DNA of 15,950 bases from Cyclostephanos tholiformis (lineage: Eukaryota > Bacillariophyta > Thalassiosirophyceae > Thalassiosirales > Thalassiosiraceae): NCBI GenBank assembly GCA_036939975.1, contig JALLPB010000429.1, forward strand, positions 1-15,950, written 5' to 3'. How positions within the stretch are numbered: position 1 is the stretch's first letter; the number at the start of each line of letters is the position of its first letter. Below, one piece after another: positions 1-10,764 of the stretch. The translations under genes were made by a program, and so were the position numbers. The notes below the pieces were generated by a model that saw only the letters and a list, made by a program, of their open reading frames with translations, did not search any database and had not been told where the DNA came from.

Positions 1-914
1 CCTACAGGTTACATCTCACCCCCTTGCTTTGGCCAGGGTGATCCACTTCATTTTTGAGCATTAAAATAAGCTCATAATTTTCTTCTCCCCACCTGAACTA
101 CATGCCACTTTTTCACTTCAGGGGAAAAGTTATCCACCCGCCTAGGTCAGTATCTCATGCAATAGTAGTAAATGATCGTCACATTTTTATTGGTATAACT
201 ATTCATCGTACGGATTCCTTGCCAATTCAATGATTGCCAACATAGGTGTCATTTATCACCATGTTGTCATCATCTGACAGGGCTCAGGCTGCAAGCACAC
301 GAAGAAGGGATGCCAGGTGCATTGCGATGTTGGCCGGTGCGCTCTCTGCCGAGGTACATTTCCATCGGCAAGGAATCCCATGGCGCCTCTCCATGCGGTG
401 GGGGGGGGGGGTGAGGAGTAGGCACGGCTATGGATCGTCATCATTGCCATCATCATGATCATTATTATAGCCACTGTCACGGTCATGATCTGAGATGCTT
501 TGTTGGACTTTGTGTATGAACAACCATCGAGGGACGGTGGGTGCAATGACCATCGATCGATAATAGCGAAGAGGACATTTTCAATCCATCTAAAATGATG
601 GATAATATGACCAGAGTGCTGGCAATTCCCAAAGTGGCATCACATTCATATTAATAATATTTTATTTTGTGCGACCGACGGGGCGGGGGAGGTGGGGGGG
701 ACAGCACATATCATACGAATCCTGTGCAGCAAAGTAAGCATTCGGGCGGGCGGGGTTCACCGTTGATTGCTGGGGTGCTAGGCGCCAAAATCGTTACTGA
801 CTCCTAAGTTCTTCCAAGACGTAGTATCCAACTTCAACCCCGCCTGCCGCACCGCGCCGCCCCGAAGTTCTTCTCAGTAGAGATTTGAGTGGACGGCAAC
901 GGCGACGGCCGGCG
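1..914. other. Non-coding 5' flank of the poly(A) polymerase gene
   Basis: No convincing gene is seen here. The stretch has mixed composition with a G12-like run near 401-412 and a G-rich patch around 678-700. A 66-codon frame begins at an ATG near 261 on the plus strand, but it shows no recognisable motif and low-complexity composition at its end, so it is not called. The frame of the downstream polymerase is open back to about 801 (in-frame TGA at 798-800) but holds no ATG before 915, so the first part of this open stretch is probably 5' untranslated leader. The promoter must lie here, but no clear core element can be named. Confidence 0.5.
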
Positions 915-1855
915 ATGACGACAGGCATCATGGGCAATGACGATTTGGACGTTCACAATCGAAGCAGGAATCGCAAGCAGGAGCGTAAACGTCCACCCCC
1001 CCTGGACAACGAGGGGCTTGAGGGACGACGGCATCAGCATCAGCACCAACAGCAGCAGCAGCAGCAACGACCGAGGAAGAGTAAGAATGATATTGACAAG
1101 TCGTCCTCGTCCTTGTCCTCGTCCTCGTCATCAACGTCACCATCCGAGGACGAAGACCGCCACCGTAGTCACAACGACGGGGCCAATGACGACGGCCGGG
1201 ATGATGACATCGACGATTCGGCATATGAAGCACGGCGGCATCATCATCGTCGTCATCATCGTCGGCCATTATCCGATTCGCTGCGCGTGATGTGCGAGAC
1301 TAAGCTGCATCTAGTGGAATCACCGAGCGGAATGTCCAGGCGTCGTCGGGTCATGAGGGACCTACGAGGGATGTTGTCGGATTGGTCAAATTCGCTAATC
1401 GTCGCGCCGCTCCCAAAAACCGGCGACGGCCGCGACGATGTTGGCGTCGGGAATGAGATGAAGTCGAGGACTGTGGCCTCCCCCCCGCCCCCTCCTCCCG
1501 CCCTGCTGTCGTTCGGATCGTACCGCCTCGGCGTGCACTCGCCGGATGCCGACGTCGACTGTCTCGTACTCGCGCCTCCACATTGCAGGAGGGAGGACTT
1601 CTTCGGGGGATGGGTGGACATGTTGGGGAGGATGACGACGAACGATGACGAAAACGGGACCCCGGGAAGAATATCAGGTTTGCATCCCGTCGCAAGGTGC
1701 GTTTTTTGATCCATGTCCGAAGTTTGGGGAGACCGCGCGAGTTTTGTATTTTGTATTATGACTACTCCGCCACCACCCACACGTCTCCCCCCATCTTTTG
1801 GGGTCAAAATGTGTGCGTGTTCGTCAAGTCGTTCTCTTTTCGTCTTCCTAACGAA

Positions 1856-1903
<48 letters not shown>

Positions 1904-3636
1904 CATAACCCAAATTCGCAACTTCTCTCGATTCTCATTGTTTTCTGTTCGCTACCATGCTTCTCACTACCTACCCAGTGCCTACACTCCCGTCGTCAAA
2001 TTCGAAATGGACGGGGTCAAGATCGACATGATTTTTGCGAGCGTACGCGACGCCAAATGGCTCGTCGAACAACAACGACGACGACGAACGAAAGCGAGTA
2101 AGAAGATGGAGGCAGCACGTCGGGAAGATGTCGCAGTAGGCGACGTCAACCACGATGACGAGGCAGACGACGGCAACATGTCGTTGTCGTCGTCGGCGGC
2201 GGACGACGAGGGGACGGACGATGAAACCATGCGCGTGGACGACGCGGTGCTAATAGGCCTTGACGAATCGTCGGTCCGTTCCGTAAACGGCGTACGCGTC
2301 GCGCAATTTCTTCTTGACTCGATTTCGACACCCGACGAATGCGACGGGCCGCCTCCTCCTCCGGTCGATACCACGATTACGACAACTTCCGCTCCCGTCG
2401 TTGTTCCTTCTGCGATCAACGACGCGATACTCCGACGATTGGATAATTTCAGACTCACCTTGCGTCTCGTGAAGGCGTGGGCGAGGAATCACGGATTGTA
2501 TGCCAACGTGCTGGGATTCCTGGGTGGTGTGAACTGGGCTATATTAGTCTGTTGGGTCTGTGAGGTGAGAGCGTAAGAGGCAGTCTGGTATATCTTTATT
2601 CTACCTTCTCCAACCCATAAAATATTCCAATTCTCCATCTTTGGATTCTTCGACGATGAAGAGGAACCCGGATGAATCGCCCTCTAGGTTGTTACAGATA
2701 TTCTTCCGAACGTTCGCTTATTGGAAGTGGCCAGTCCCTGTAACGTTGTCGAAACAGCAAAATGATCCACCGGCGGGAGGTGAGAGGGAAAGAGTGGCCG
2801 GGGTGGGATAGTTCCACGGGCATTTCGTCGTGATTAATGTTCTGATTCGTTGATGATGCAAGCTAACTTGTGCACTAGTTAAACCTCTTCCAACATGGGA
2901 CCCGATCAAAAATTACAGGGACTCGAAACACATAATGCCTATCATCACGCCGTGTTACCCTCCCATGAATTCGTCGTATAACGTTGGCGAGCCGCAACTA
3001 CGACGCATGCGTGATGAGTTATTGCGGGCTAGTAAACTTTGCGATAGCATGATGAATGACAATTCTTTGTCGCTGTGTTCTTGCTGGGATGATCTGTTCA
3101 AGGGCACCGAATTTTTTAAGCAGCATGCCAATTATCTTCAGGTTTGTGCAGTCAGTTTTGATGGTCCAGTGTCTTCGTTGTGCGATTTCAGCCGCGGAAA
3201 ACATTCAATCATGCATCGAATTTCATCATTGTTCTACCATATTCCAACAAAACTTTAGGTCGACATCACTGGTAATAATGAGGATGAATTTCGTTATTGG
3301 TTCGGACTGTGTGAATCGCGTATGCGGCTTCTCATTGTGGGTCTTGAATCACCGATTGATGGTGTTCAAGCATATCCATACGCGAAATTCTTCCACAGGC
3401 GAGAGAAGAAAGGGATGGAGGGCGGAATCGATGGCGAAAACGTGAAGTGTGTGACGTCGTACTTTGTTGCTTTGCGATTCGCTCATACGGCCAAGAGGAT
3501 AGATCTAGGTCCGTTAGTGAGAGACTTTTTGCAAATGGTCAACTCAGTTGAGGGAAGAACGTCCAGTATGGATTTGGCAATGCATATAGTTGCAAAGAAT
3601 GATTTGCCGCCGTACGTATTTGCAGATAGCAAGTGA
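915..3636 (+). CDS. PAP: Canonical poly(A) polymerase, five exons
   Basis: Adds the poly(A) tail to pre-mRNA 3' ends in the nucleus (family knowledge). Predicted exons: 915-1696, 1979-2564, 2662-2779, 2879-3141, 3259-3636; all introns are GT-AG and the joined frame gives 708 residues. Residues about 1-120 are a low-complexity Gln/Ser/Asp/His leader. The nucleotidyltransferase core follows: FGSYRLGVHS near residue 200 and DADVD with catalytic Asp 213 and 215, then VKIDMIF with the third catalytic Asp at 277. The central domain shows SSVRSVNGVRV, KAWARNHGLYANV and GFLGGVNWA; the C-terminal RNA-binding part shows MPIITPCYPPMNSSYNV and WFGLCESRMRLLIVGLE. The stop follows PPYVFADSK. An acidic/serine insert of roughly 50 residues beyond the yeast enzyme lies between residues 283 and 350. 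The start is the first in-frame ATG; the next, at 930, is an alternative. The second acceptor (2660-2661) is the least certain junction. AATAAA at 3891-3896 could serve the 3' end, but is weak evidence. Confidence 0.93.
1859..1899. repeat. (AT)20 microsatellite in poly(A) polymerase intron 1
   Basis: An uninterrupted run of about twenty AT dinucleotides lies inside the 282-bp first intron (1697-1978). This intron is about three times longer than the other introns of the gene (97, 99 and 117 bp). The repeat is self-complementary in RNA and sits between the exons that carry the first two and the third catalytic aspartates. Confidence 0.97.
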
Positions 3637-3901
3637 CAAGGTATTTCTTTTATCGACTTTTGACCGTCCATAAAAATGCTTCGATGGCTCTAACATGGGA
3701 TTTATTGATCGAAGCTACCTAAAATTACTTGCAAGGATAGATCTGGGTACAAAATACACATACTGGAGAGCAGCTACTGTGATTGGCGGAGTATCTAAAA
3801 AGATTTTTTCTCGGGGGAACAGTCTGAATGGTAATATTGACGCTTTTGGAGAGATCATCCGCAAAGAATTACATATACTTAGAGATGACGAATAAAATTA
3901 A
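3637..3901. other. Convergent 3' intergenic region with a small unassigned frame
   Basis: This 265-bp gap lies between the stop codons of the poly(A) polymerase (+) and the phosphoesterase (-), so it should carry both 3' untranslated regions. A plus-strand frame at 3695-3895 starts with ATG and encodes 66 residues with a non-repetitive, protein-like composition (MGFIDRSYLKLLARIDLG at its start). An in-frame TAA at 3671 lies upstream, and no donor/acceptor pair clearly joins it to the polymerase. I do not recognise it. It could be a chance frame, a short gene or a remnant exon. Confidence 0.45.
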
Positions 3902-6900
3902 CTATTCATTTCCCCCATCACAATTTCGTGTTATTTTGAAATTGTCAATGATCTGTGGAGAAAACTTCTCACTATTACGCCATGGTATCCACTTGCTCGG
4001 AGTATTCCACGTCCAAGAAGGAGTTTTAAGTACAGGTGCAACTCGATGCTCTTCTCCGTCCCAGGAAGGGTCCTTTCTCCACTTTTTTGGAACTCGGTTT
4101 AATCCTATCGCAAAAATCTCAAGATCCCCTTTATCATCGATGTGCATCCTTTTGGAGCGAAAACAAACAGCGTTTAGTCTCGATCACTCGCTGCTTAACA
4201 TTGACTCAGAAAAGACAGACAATTACCTTACAAAGTTTTTCCAGTGCTCCATTCGGAGGCTAGAAAACCCGGCATCGTATTGGCAGTTCAGATAATTCAA
4301 AGAAATTGCAAGCCACGTCCCAAAAACGTTTCCAGCAATAGGAACCGAGAAAATTACGAAGTACAACCCAATGGACGTGAGATACTTGATGATGGTGACA
4401 CGATCAAGCTGCTGATACTTTAAATAATCGTGAGAGTAAGCACAACCGGATCCGATGGTGCCTTCCCCGGGAGAAGAGCAGAGGACGTCACACATAGCAA
4501 TGTGCGTTGAACCAATAATTCCCGGAAGGTCAAACACGGCTAGGGTCGTCTTCAAGAAGGGAGCCTCATGGTAAAGCCAACTAAATGTATTCGATACCCA
4601 TTCATAAAAATTTTCATCGTACCGACATGGCAAAGTAGGATGAGAAAATCCAGTTGAGTTCGTAATATTCAGGATTTCAAAATCCTCGAGTGGATGACTA
4701 AAATGAATGGCGAATTCATCATAGATTGATGTTGCCAGACCTGTTCCACAGCTCTGTGCATCATACGACCCGCCTGCATGCTGAGTCACAACTAGGCCTT
4801 CCTGCACGACGAATTCTGCCAAGCACTCAACAAACAGGATACAGACAAGCGCTGAAGAAATATGTGCGCAAGCATGAACCATGCTCCAGGCTAGATGTGT
4901 CCTCCATTTGAGATTGGAAGAGTCCGTGAATGCGTAGGCAATGCCTGTGATGATAAGTGTGAAGAGGAGAGACACTCGCCCAGAGACAAAGATCCGAACA
5001 AATAGTACCAGGACTCGATTTACTAGCCAATAAAGCAGGTATCCAAGGTTATGGGAGGGGTTGAATGCCAAGTAATCATCTAAGCATTGAATTTTTAGGT
5101 TGTAAAAAAGATGTGGTCGTTATTAACACGAAAACTTGATCTGGTGCGATCACAGTGGTCAATTGATAAAAGATCTTACCGTACACTCCACATAAAGGTA
5201 AAAGCGAAGAACAGATTCCAAAATGAGTGATTGCCCAAAGAATATCAAGACGCCAGTTCCTCCATCTAAACTGAGACACGAGTTGAAGGAGGGTGTGAGC
5301 ATTTAATACGAGCTAATAGTTGCTGCGCATGCAAAGACATCTCACCTGCCACAAATTGAGCCAAGAGAGATGACGTGACACTTTGGCACTCGGATAAGAG
5401 CAAACCCGTGAATACTGGTGTTTCTCGTTTCCAACTTTAATCTGAATTTGATCTTGAAAAGTATGTGTAGGATGCAAAAACTGAAACGAAGGTTGTCGGT
5501 AAGTAAGTGACATTCCCCGAAAAAGTACTTATGTAAACATTCAGAAAAACTCACCGCACCTCCACCACCAGAAACTATCAGTGTGGGATTGTCTCTAGAT
5601 TTACGGCATCTTAACTCTGACCCATTGTTGCTGGATGGCACGTGTCGTGTGTAATGGTGTAAATCCCCCGCCAAGCGAAGCTTAACTCTACCACTCAGAT
5701 GTGTTCTCACCAGCTCACTCAAGTGCGATTCTTTAGCAGCGTCATGCGTATGGTTCTCATACTCATTTATCACCCAGTGGGGTACATGTGATGCGATTAT
5801 TACACAGTCGTCACTGCTCATAGACGAAGAAACATCGGCAAAAAAGTGAAATTGCTCAATATTGATGTCATCGTCGAGTGCAAGGTCGAAGCCGAGCAGC
5901 CACCAGCCATGTGGTAGCTTGAGTGCAAAGTAGCTTGTTCGCTGGGGCATTAGCCAGCCCCCGAGCCAATCCCGTGATAAAATATATCTGGTATAAGTAG
6001 CCAGCCCATCAAACCAATCGTGGTTGCCTGGAATAAGAAAAGCACACGGACCTTGGTAGTCGGACAGCAGATTTTCCGATTCGCTTTTCTCGTCTGTTTT
6101 AGTATTGTCTTCACCAACGTCCCACCCCTTTACTGGCAACGCAGGCTTACGAATCGATACGTGCTCTCTTCGAAAAGAAGGCGGCGGCGGCATTGCGTCT
6201 TCGAATGTGCGAAAAAATCGGTTTTCGTAACTGTAAGGGGTCGGATCTGGGTAAGCGAGATCACCACCATTAATCAGCAACTTCCCACGAGGAAGAGTCT
6301 TCCTTACGCCGTGCTTAGAGAAAGTTGAAGAGGCTGATGCAACATTTAAAGAAGGCTGCGCAAGAACTCGAGATACCTGGTACGACGAATTAAATCCGTC
6401 TCCACAATCGGAGACCCAGTCAAACCAAAACCCCTTCTCTTCTGATCCTTTCATGTTGCGACTACGACTGAAGTCAAAAACGCCGGTTTTGCCAGAAGCT
6501 CCCTTCGTTTCGTTAAGTAGTGCCACCTGCATCTTTCTTGCATCAAATCTTCCGATGAATATCTTGTAAGATACCAACAAGTCGAAAGCCCCGGATAGTA
6601 CCATATTTGAGTACCAACTGACCATTGACAAAGTGTCCTCTGGTTGTATCGGTGGTTTTAACTTGGTAAACTTTTGAATAGTAGCAGAAATAGACCCAGA
6701 GATTGATCCACGATTTTGATGTTTGAGATAATCGTGCGCTTCTCCGTGTTCTTCAAAATCAACTTCCATGTTGTCATTACTATCGCCATAATGAATTTGC
6801 GAATCCATGTCAAACCCTTTGACACTATTCGTAACATCCAGTCCATATTCGGCTGCATCGCGCTGCGCATTATTCGATGAGGAATAAGATCGGATGCGAT

Positions 6901-8109
6901 AGTCCTTGTGATGTTTCCCCGAGAACTCATGCGTGGCATATGCCCACAAATGCCCGAGAATAGCAGCAGCCCACAAAATCCAGATAGATCGTTCATCGGC
7001 ACAGGAATGATTTGCATGGCAATCAACAGATGCCGTCGTATGGACCTTGGAAGATCCAAACAGCAACATTGGCAAGAATACTCCTCGGCAGACAATTCCA
7101 CCCGCTTCCTTCGATACATCGAATGCCGACAACGTCCTCGACCAACAGTGGGAATACACGAAGCAGAGAACGGCCGATAGAAACACGGCACTCCTGAACA
7201 CCCTCCGGAACGGGCGTTGGAAGGCAATCAGAACGGGAAACGAGGCTTTGTTCTTGACGTCATTAGATGCTGATTTAACTCGTCGATGGTGGGTCGATCG
7301 CTTGGGCCAAACAATGATGGATACTGAAATCCAAATCCTCTTAAGACGGGACGTCAGGGAACTGCCATTGTTACCGCCACCAAACCTCCAAAACAACCAA
7401 ATGTAGTATGCGCCACGGATGAGCAGTCGCCCTAGCAACAGAGTACAAATGCTCGCAAATACCATGTAAAAGAATAATGCAGCCGCGGTAATGATGTTGT
7501 AATTATTGGAAAACTACCACGAATAAATTGGGCCGGTGGATCGCGACAAAGAATGCGTGATCAATACATACTGCGAGTGCGCGCAAAGTAAAAAAGCGAC
7601 ACGAATGAAATTTCGCGCGTCTTACCTGGGGAAGGACTGTTAATGCAGTTACTGCTGCTAACCAAACGTAGAGGAATGCAAGCAGGGAGAAATATACGGA
7701 GGAAGCAGTTGCTTGGCGGGGTTCTCCCTGTTGAAAATTTGAGATGTGCCATTGATATTCCATATACAAGAACGGGGTAACGCGCATGACTCACCAACGG
7801 ATCGAAGAAGGGGGCGGCGATGGATCGAAAAAAGAAGAGTATGTTCAACAAAATAGCGATGGACACCCAAGGTATTACCCGGCGATCATTTTCTTGCAGC
7901 GATTTTAGTGGCTGCTGTCGCGAAGGCGCATGGCTACGAAGCTCTTTCCATTGGAGCCGATCGAAGTCCAAAAATCTTCTCTTCGTCGTAGTCGCTTGAT
8001 GGCGAGTGGGAGTCGTCGTCGTCGTCGTCGTCGCGACGATGGCCAAGTTACAATCGGGCAAATTGCAGACCCCGGAAAGAACGAGCAACAGGATCGCCGT
8101 GATGCTCAT
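3902..8109 (-). CDS. Multi-pass membrane calcineurin-like metallophosphoesterase
   Basis: Predicted exons on the minus strand, 5' to 3': 8109-7795, 7727-7626, 7513-5555, 5480-5346, 5270-5180, 5079-4227, 4148-3902; introns 67-112 bp, all GT-AG, giving 1233 residues. It opens with a signal-peptide-like segment (MSITAILLLVLSGVCNLP) and several hydrophobic spans (about residues 80-180, 240-260, 310-330). The catalytic domain, about residues 500-800, has the metal-binding series CGDGFNSS (~510), GGDLAYPDP (~555), IPGNHDWFDG (~635), ASHVPHW (~714) and AGDLHHYTRH (~755), then SGGGGA|FLHPTHTF across a splice site. The part after residue ~835 holds more hydrophobic spans (such as LAWSMVHACAHISSALVCI) and ends in a soluble tail with GDLEIFAIGLNRVPKKW. 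This matches the plant/protist group of large membrane metallophosphoesterases; substrate and compartment are unknown. The metal ligands appear intact, so hydrolase activity is likely (inference). ATG at 8109 was chosen because it opens the signal-like segment. Confidence 0.9.
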
Positions 8110-8334
8110 CGTAATTGCTGTCTTTTTTTCGAAAATAATGCTTCAGTCATATTTTATGTGATGGTGGATGTTCGCACTGATGATTCATTTGATTCGATCG
8201 CTCATAGCAACAATTACCATAGTCAATCACCGGCAGCATGTCGTCGTCGTCATTTTAGAGAGCGAGATTCAGATTCATCCCCTCTGACATCCATCACACA
8301 CGCGAAGTACGATAGGTAGTATCGTTGTATGTAC

Positions 8335-8344
8335 TACCTAGGTA
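8335..8344. repeat. Palindrome TACCTAGGTA, copy 1
   Basis: Perfect 10-bp palindrome inside a longer stretch of short inverted words (AGTAC upstream, GTACT just before it). The same 10-mer recurs 247 bp downstream. Confidence 0.85.
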
Positions 8345-8581
8345 TACTTCTGGAAATTACCATGTGTATGTACGTAGATAGGTCATGTATTCTAAAGTTT
8401 TTTTAGCTAATTACCTACTATACCTACTAGTACTTTTCATGTATCAATTCTTTGATGCCCTGACCATGGCACATAAAATGTAGTACTACCTACCTAGCTC
8501 CCAATAACAATACTACTACCGTTAAAGCCAGGGCATAAGCAACGCCAGTAATAGCAAGACACTTAGTATTAATTATTTTAC

Positions 8582-8591
8582 TACCTAGGTA
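8582..8591. repeat. Palindrome TACCTAGGTA, copy 2
   Basis: Exact second copy of the 10-bp palindrome at 8335-8344, again flanked by CTAC/GTAG words. The function is unknown. Confidence 0.85.
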
Positions 8592-8718
8592 TAGTAGTGG
8601 ACTCTAATATTTAGAGAATGATAGGAAGTGTAATTAAGAACCTCATGATTTTATCCAGCACTCTCACCCTCCCACAACATCTCGCTCCGTCGCGCAGTCG
8701 CACCATGGTAATTGCCTT

Positions 8719-10764
8719 TTACTTCATATTACTCACAACACGACGAAAGCTAACTGTCTTACTCTCCCTGCTTCGTTTGCAATCGAATCTTGAAAATTGC
8801 AACATAGATAATTCCTCCAAATCCCTACGAACGTACCCGTCCAAGACGTAGGGTGCGACGTTAGAATTGTGAACATGGTCTCCATCGACGGTTTTATCGT
8901 CATCATCGGGTATAGGAACATGATCGCAAAAGTCGGGATTGCCCCACGTGTACCAGTTGTGTCCGCAAGTTCCATCGTCCGCCTCGCCTATTAAGATGTA
9001 CTCCTCTACCAATCTTTCTATTTCGTCGTTATCATCCCGTACATCAGCGGCGACCGGTCGTCTAAAGGCGGCAGTCCAATCCTGTTCTGACGGCATCCAA
9101 CTGCATAGCACGATCAAACGCGAATCATCCGTCGTCGTTGATGCCGGTATCTTCGACGTCATTGATGTCTTGCTGACAAACCGGGGTCCGTATTTTTCCA
9201 GTGATTCGATCACCGATAGCCGTTCCACATTATTCTCCTTGTCGTAAATGGGTGCCTTCCAACTCCCGTCGTCGATTGCTACGATGGTGGGTAAGCCATT
9301 ATCGAACGTTCTCTCGTCGTAATTGAAAGAATTCGTCCTCCCCTTGTTCTTCCTCGTCCTCTTCTTCTTCTCCTCCTTCGTTCGTTTGCGTGGACCACCC
9401 CCGGCGATCTCCCTCATGGCGAGACGTAAGAAATATGCGAGCCTACCGTCCCCGGCACCCACGTCCAATACGGTCGTTACCTTGCGACGACGACGGCCGC
9501 GAGCGAAATCGTCATTATCCATCTCGTCGATCCTATCGAGGAGGTAACGCGCCAATCCACGAACGTACTCCCTCGTCCACAGTTCGTACGAGTCGTACCG
9601 TCCCCTCATCTCGAAGTACGCGTTCAACGGTCCGGAGTGCGCCACTTGTCCCCGTAGTCGATGGTGGATTATGTCCCCGAGGTCGTCGTAGTCGTCGTTG
9701 CCGCCGCTGCTACCGCGACGATGATCGCTATGTATTATTCGTTCCCGTCCGTTATCGTCGTCCCCCCCCGCCCACGACGACGAGTGCGGGACCTTGCATT
9801 CGCTCCAACCCTCCATGTCGAATGCCACGCGAACGATGTCCACCGACGGCAATAGGTGATTCAAATCATCGACTATGTCGTCGCGATCGTCCCTATCGTC
9901 GTGATGACGTAATACCGGATATTTCGCGATCGCGCCCCGGACGGCGAGTCCGTATTTGGCGATGAGATATTCGGCACGTATCCACCTGACGAATTGATCG
10001 TTGTTATTACGGTAACGATGATCCGTCGTCGTCGTCGTCGTCTTCTCAGTGTTGGTGGTGGAGGAGGAACGGTTGATTGGATCGGCCGTTGACGATGATC
10101 GTAGGAGGGCCGGGAGGACGTACCTACCCAACAGATGCACCCGACGCTCCCCCCGCGATTCGATGGACTCGCCGGCATCGCCGTCATTGTCGTCGTCGCG
10201 TCGCGCCGTCGCCGTCGCCATCGCCCCCCCCCCGGGACGACGTCGCCGCATGCGCGATCGGTGCGGACGTCGCATCGATAATGTGAGACGCTCCTCGTCG
10301 CGTCCGCGTCCTCGGCGGACCACCGCCACATCCCCATGGTTATCCCTACTACTGGCGCAGCTACCGCCACCGCCTTCGAGGAGCGTATTCCACGTCATGT
10401 CGACGAAATCATCCCACCACGACGATTTGCCATTATTATCATGCCCTCCTCCTCCTCCTCCCACTCCCCCCGCGCTCGCGAATCGACGATAATCGTCACG
10501 GACCTCGATCGACACGAGTCGTTGGGCGAGGGGCAATAACAACGACGATGCTACCAGGCTGGATAATGACGGGGAGGACGATGGTGGTGAATTGTCGTGT
10601 AATCTCAATCCAAGGGATAGTAGCCTCGGTGCCACGGCCCTGTTGATGAGCTTCGTGATGCCAAGTATCAGCATGTGATTAAAAAAAATGATCTCCGTTG
10701 TTAGAGTGGAGTGTTGATTTATGACACATTGTAACGGTTGTTTGATAGAGAATCTACCAGACAT
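8719..10764 (-). CDS. Methyltransferase-like protein, intronless
   Basis: A single 681-codon frame starting at ATG 10764; a second in-frame ATG (10674, residue 31) may be the real start, because the first 30 residues look unremarkable. The N-terminal 250 residues are low in complexity (Ser, Gly, Arg, Asp, Thr runs). A conserved-looking block begins around residue 260 (RWIRAEYLIAKYGLAVRG). TTVLDVGAGDGRLAYFL at about residues 430-447 matches motif I of class I SAM-dependent methyltransferases. It is followed by LIVLCSWMPSEQDWTAAFR (~550) and EYILIGEADDGTCG...NWYTWGN (~585-610), a block I associate with uncharacterised methyltransferase-like proteins of algae and fungi. A Lys/Arg-rich insert (RKRTKEEKKKRTRKNK) interrupts the fold just after motif I. 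The substrate cannot be told, and catalysis is inferred only from motif I. The TAA stop is at 8721-8719. Confidence 0.75.
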   Translation of the reverse strand: MSGRFSIKQPLQCVINQHSTLTTEIIFFNHMLILGITKLINRAVAPRLLSLGLRLHDNSPPSSSPSLSSLVASSLLLPLAQRLVSIEVRDDYRRFASAGGVGGGGGGHDNNGKSSWWDDFVDMTWNTLLEGGGGSCASSRDNHGDVAVVRRGRGRDEERLTLSMRRPHRSRMRRRRPGGGAMATATARRDDDNDGDAGESIESRGERRVHLLGRYVLPALLRSSSTADPINRSSSTTNTEKTTTTTTDHRYRNNNDQFVRWIRAEYLIAKYGLAVRGAIAKYPVLRHHDDRDDRDDIVDDLNHLLPSVDIVRVAFDMEGWSECKVPHSSSWAGGDDDNGRERIIHSDHRRGSSGGNDDYDDLGDIIHHRLRGQVAHSGPLNAYFEMRGRYDSYELWTREYVRGLARYLLDRIDEMDNDDFARGRRRRKVTTVLDVGAGDGRLAYFLRLAMREIAGGGPRKRTKEEKKKRTRKNKGRTNSFNYDERTFDNGLPTIVAIDDGSWKAPIYDKENNVERLSVIESLEKYGPRFVSKTSMTSKIPASTTTDDSRLIVLCSWMPSEQDWTAAFRRPVAADVRDDNDEIERLVEEYILIGEADDGTCGHNWYTWGNPDFCDHVPIPDDDDKTVDGDHVHNSNVAPYVLDGYVRRDLEELSMLQFSRFDCKRSRESKTVSFRRVVSNMK

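Larger units (their letters stand above)
8110..8718. other. Intergenic region, upstream of the phosphoesterase gene
   Basis: This 609-bp stretch lies between the 5' end of the phosphoesterase and the 3' end of the methyltransferase-like gene, both on the minus strand. From 8290 to 8600 it is rich in short TACCTA, CTAGGTA and TAGTACTA words, including two copies of the perfect 10-bp palindrome TACCTAGGTA. The part next to 8109 must hold the phosphoesterase promoter, but no specific element can be named. A plus-strand frame at 7930-8319 runs antisense over the first phosphoesterase exon into this region and is judged a shadow. Confidence 0.6.

Noticed and set aside
246..458. Short plus-strand frame in the 5' flank
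   Set aside because: No motif, no splice context that joins it to a gene, and its C-terminal part comes from a G-run and ATC repeats.
885..914. Upstream start of the polymerase at TTG
   Set aside because: TTG is not a likely eukaryotic start; the first in-frame ATG is at 915.
1256..1921. 221-codon minus-strand frame over poly(A) polymerase exon 1 and intron 1
   Set aside because: Antisense to a well-supported gene, with composition driven by the AT repeat and CGA triplets.
3056..3445. 129-codon plus-strand frame overlapping polymerase exons 4-5
   Set aside because: Runs through the predicted intron in a different frame; the polymerase homology is in the other frame.
7930..8319. 129-codon plus-strand frame over the phosphoesterase start
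   Set aside because: Antisense to the signal-peptide exon, with an Arg run from a CGT repeat; no supporting feature.
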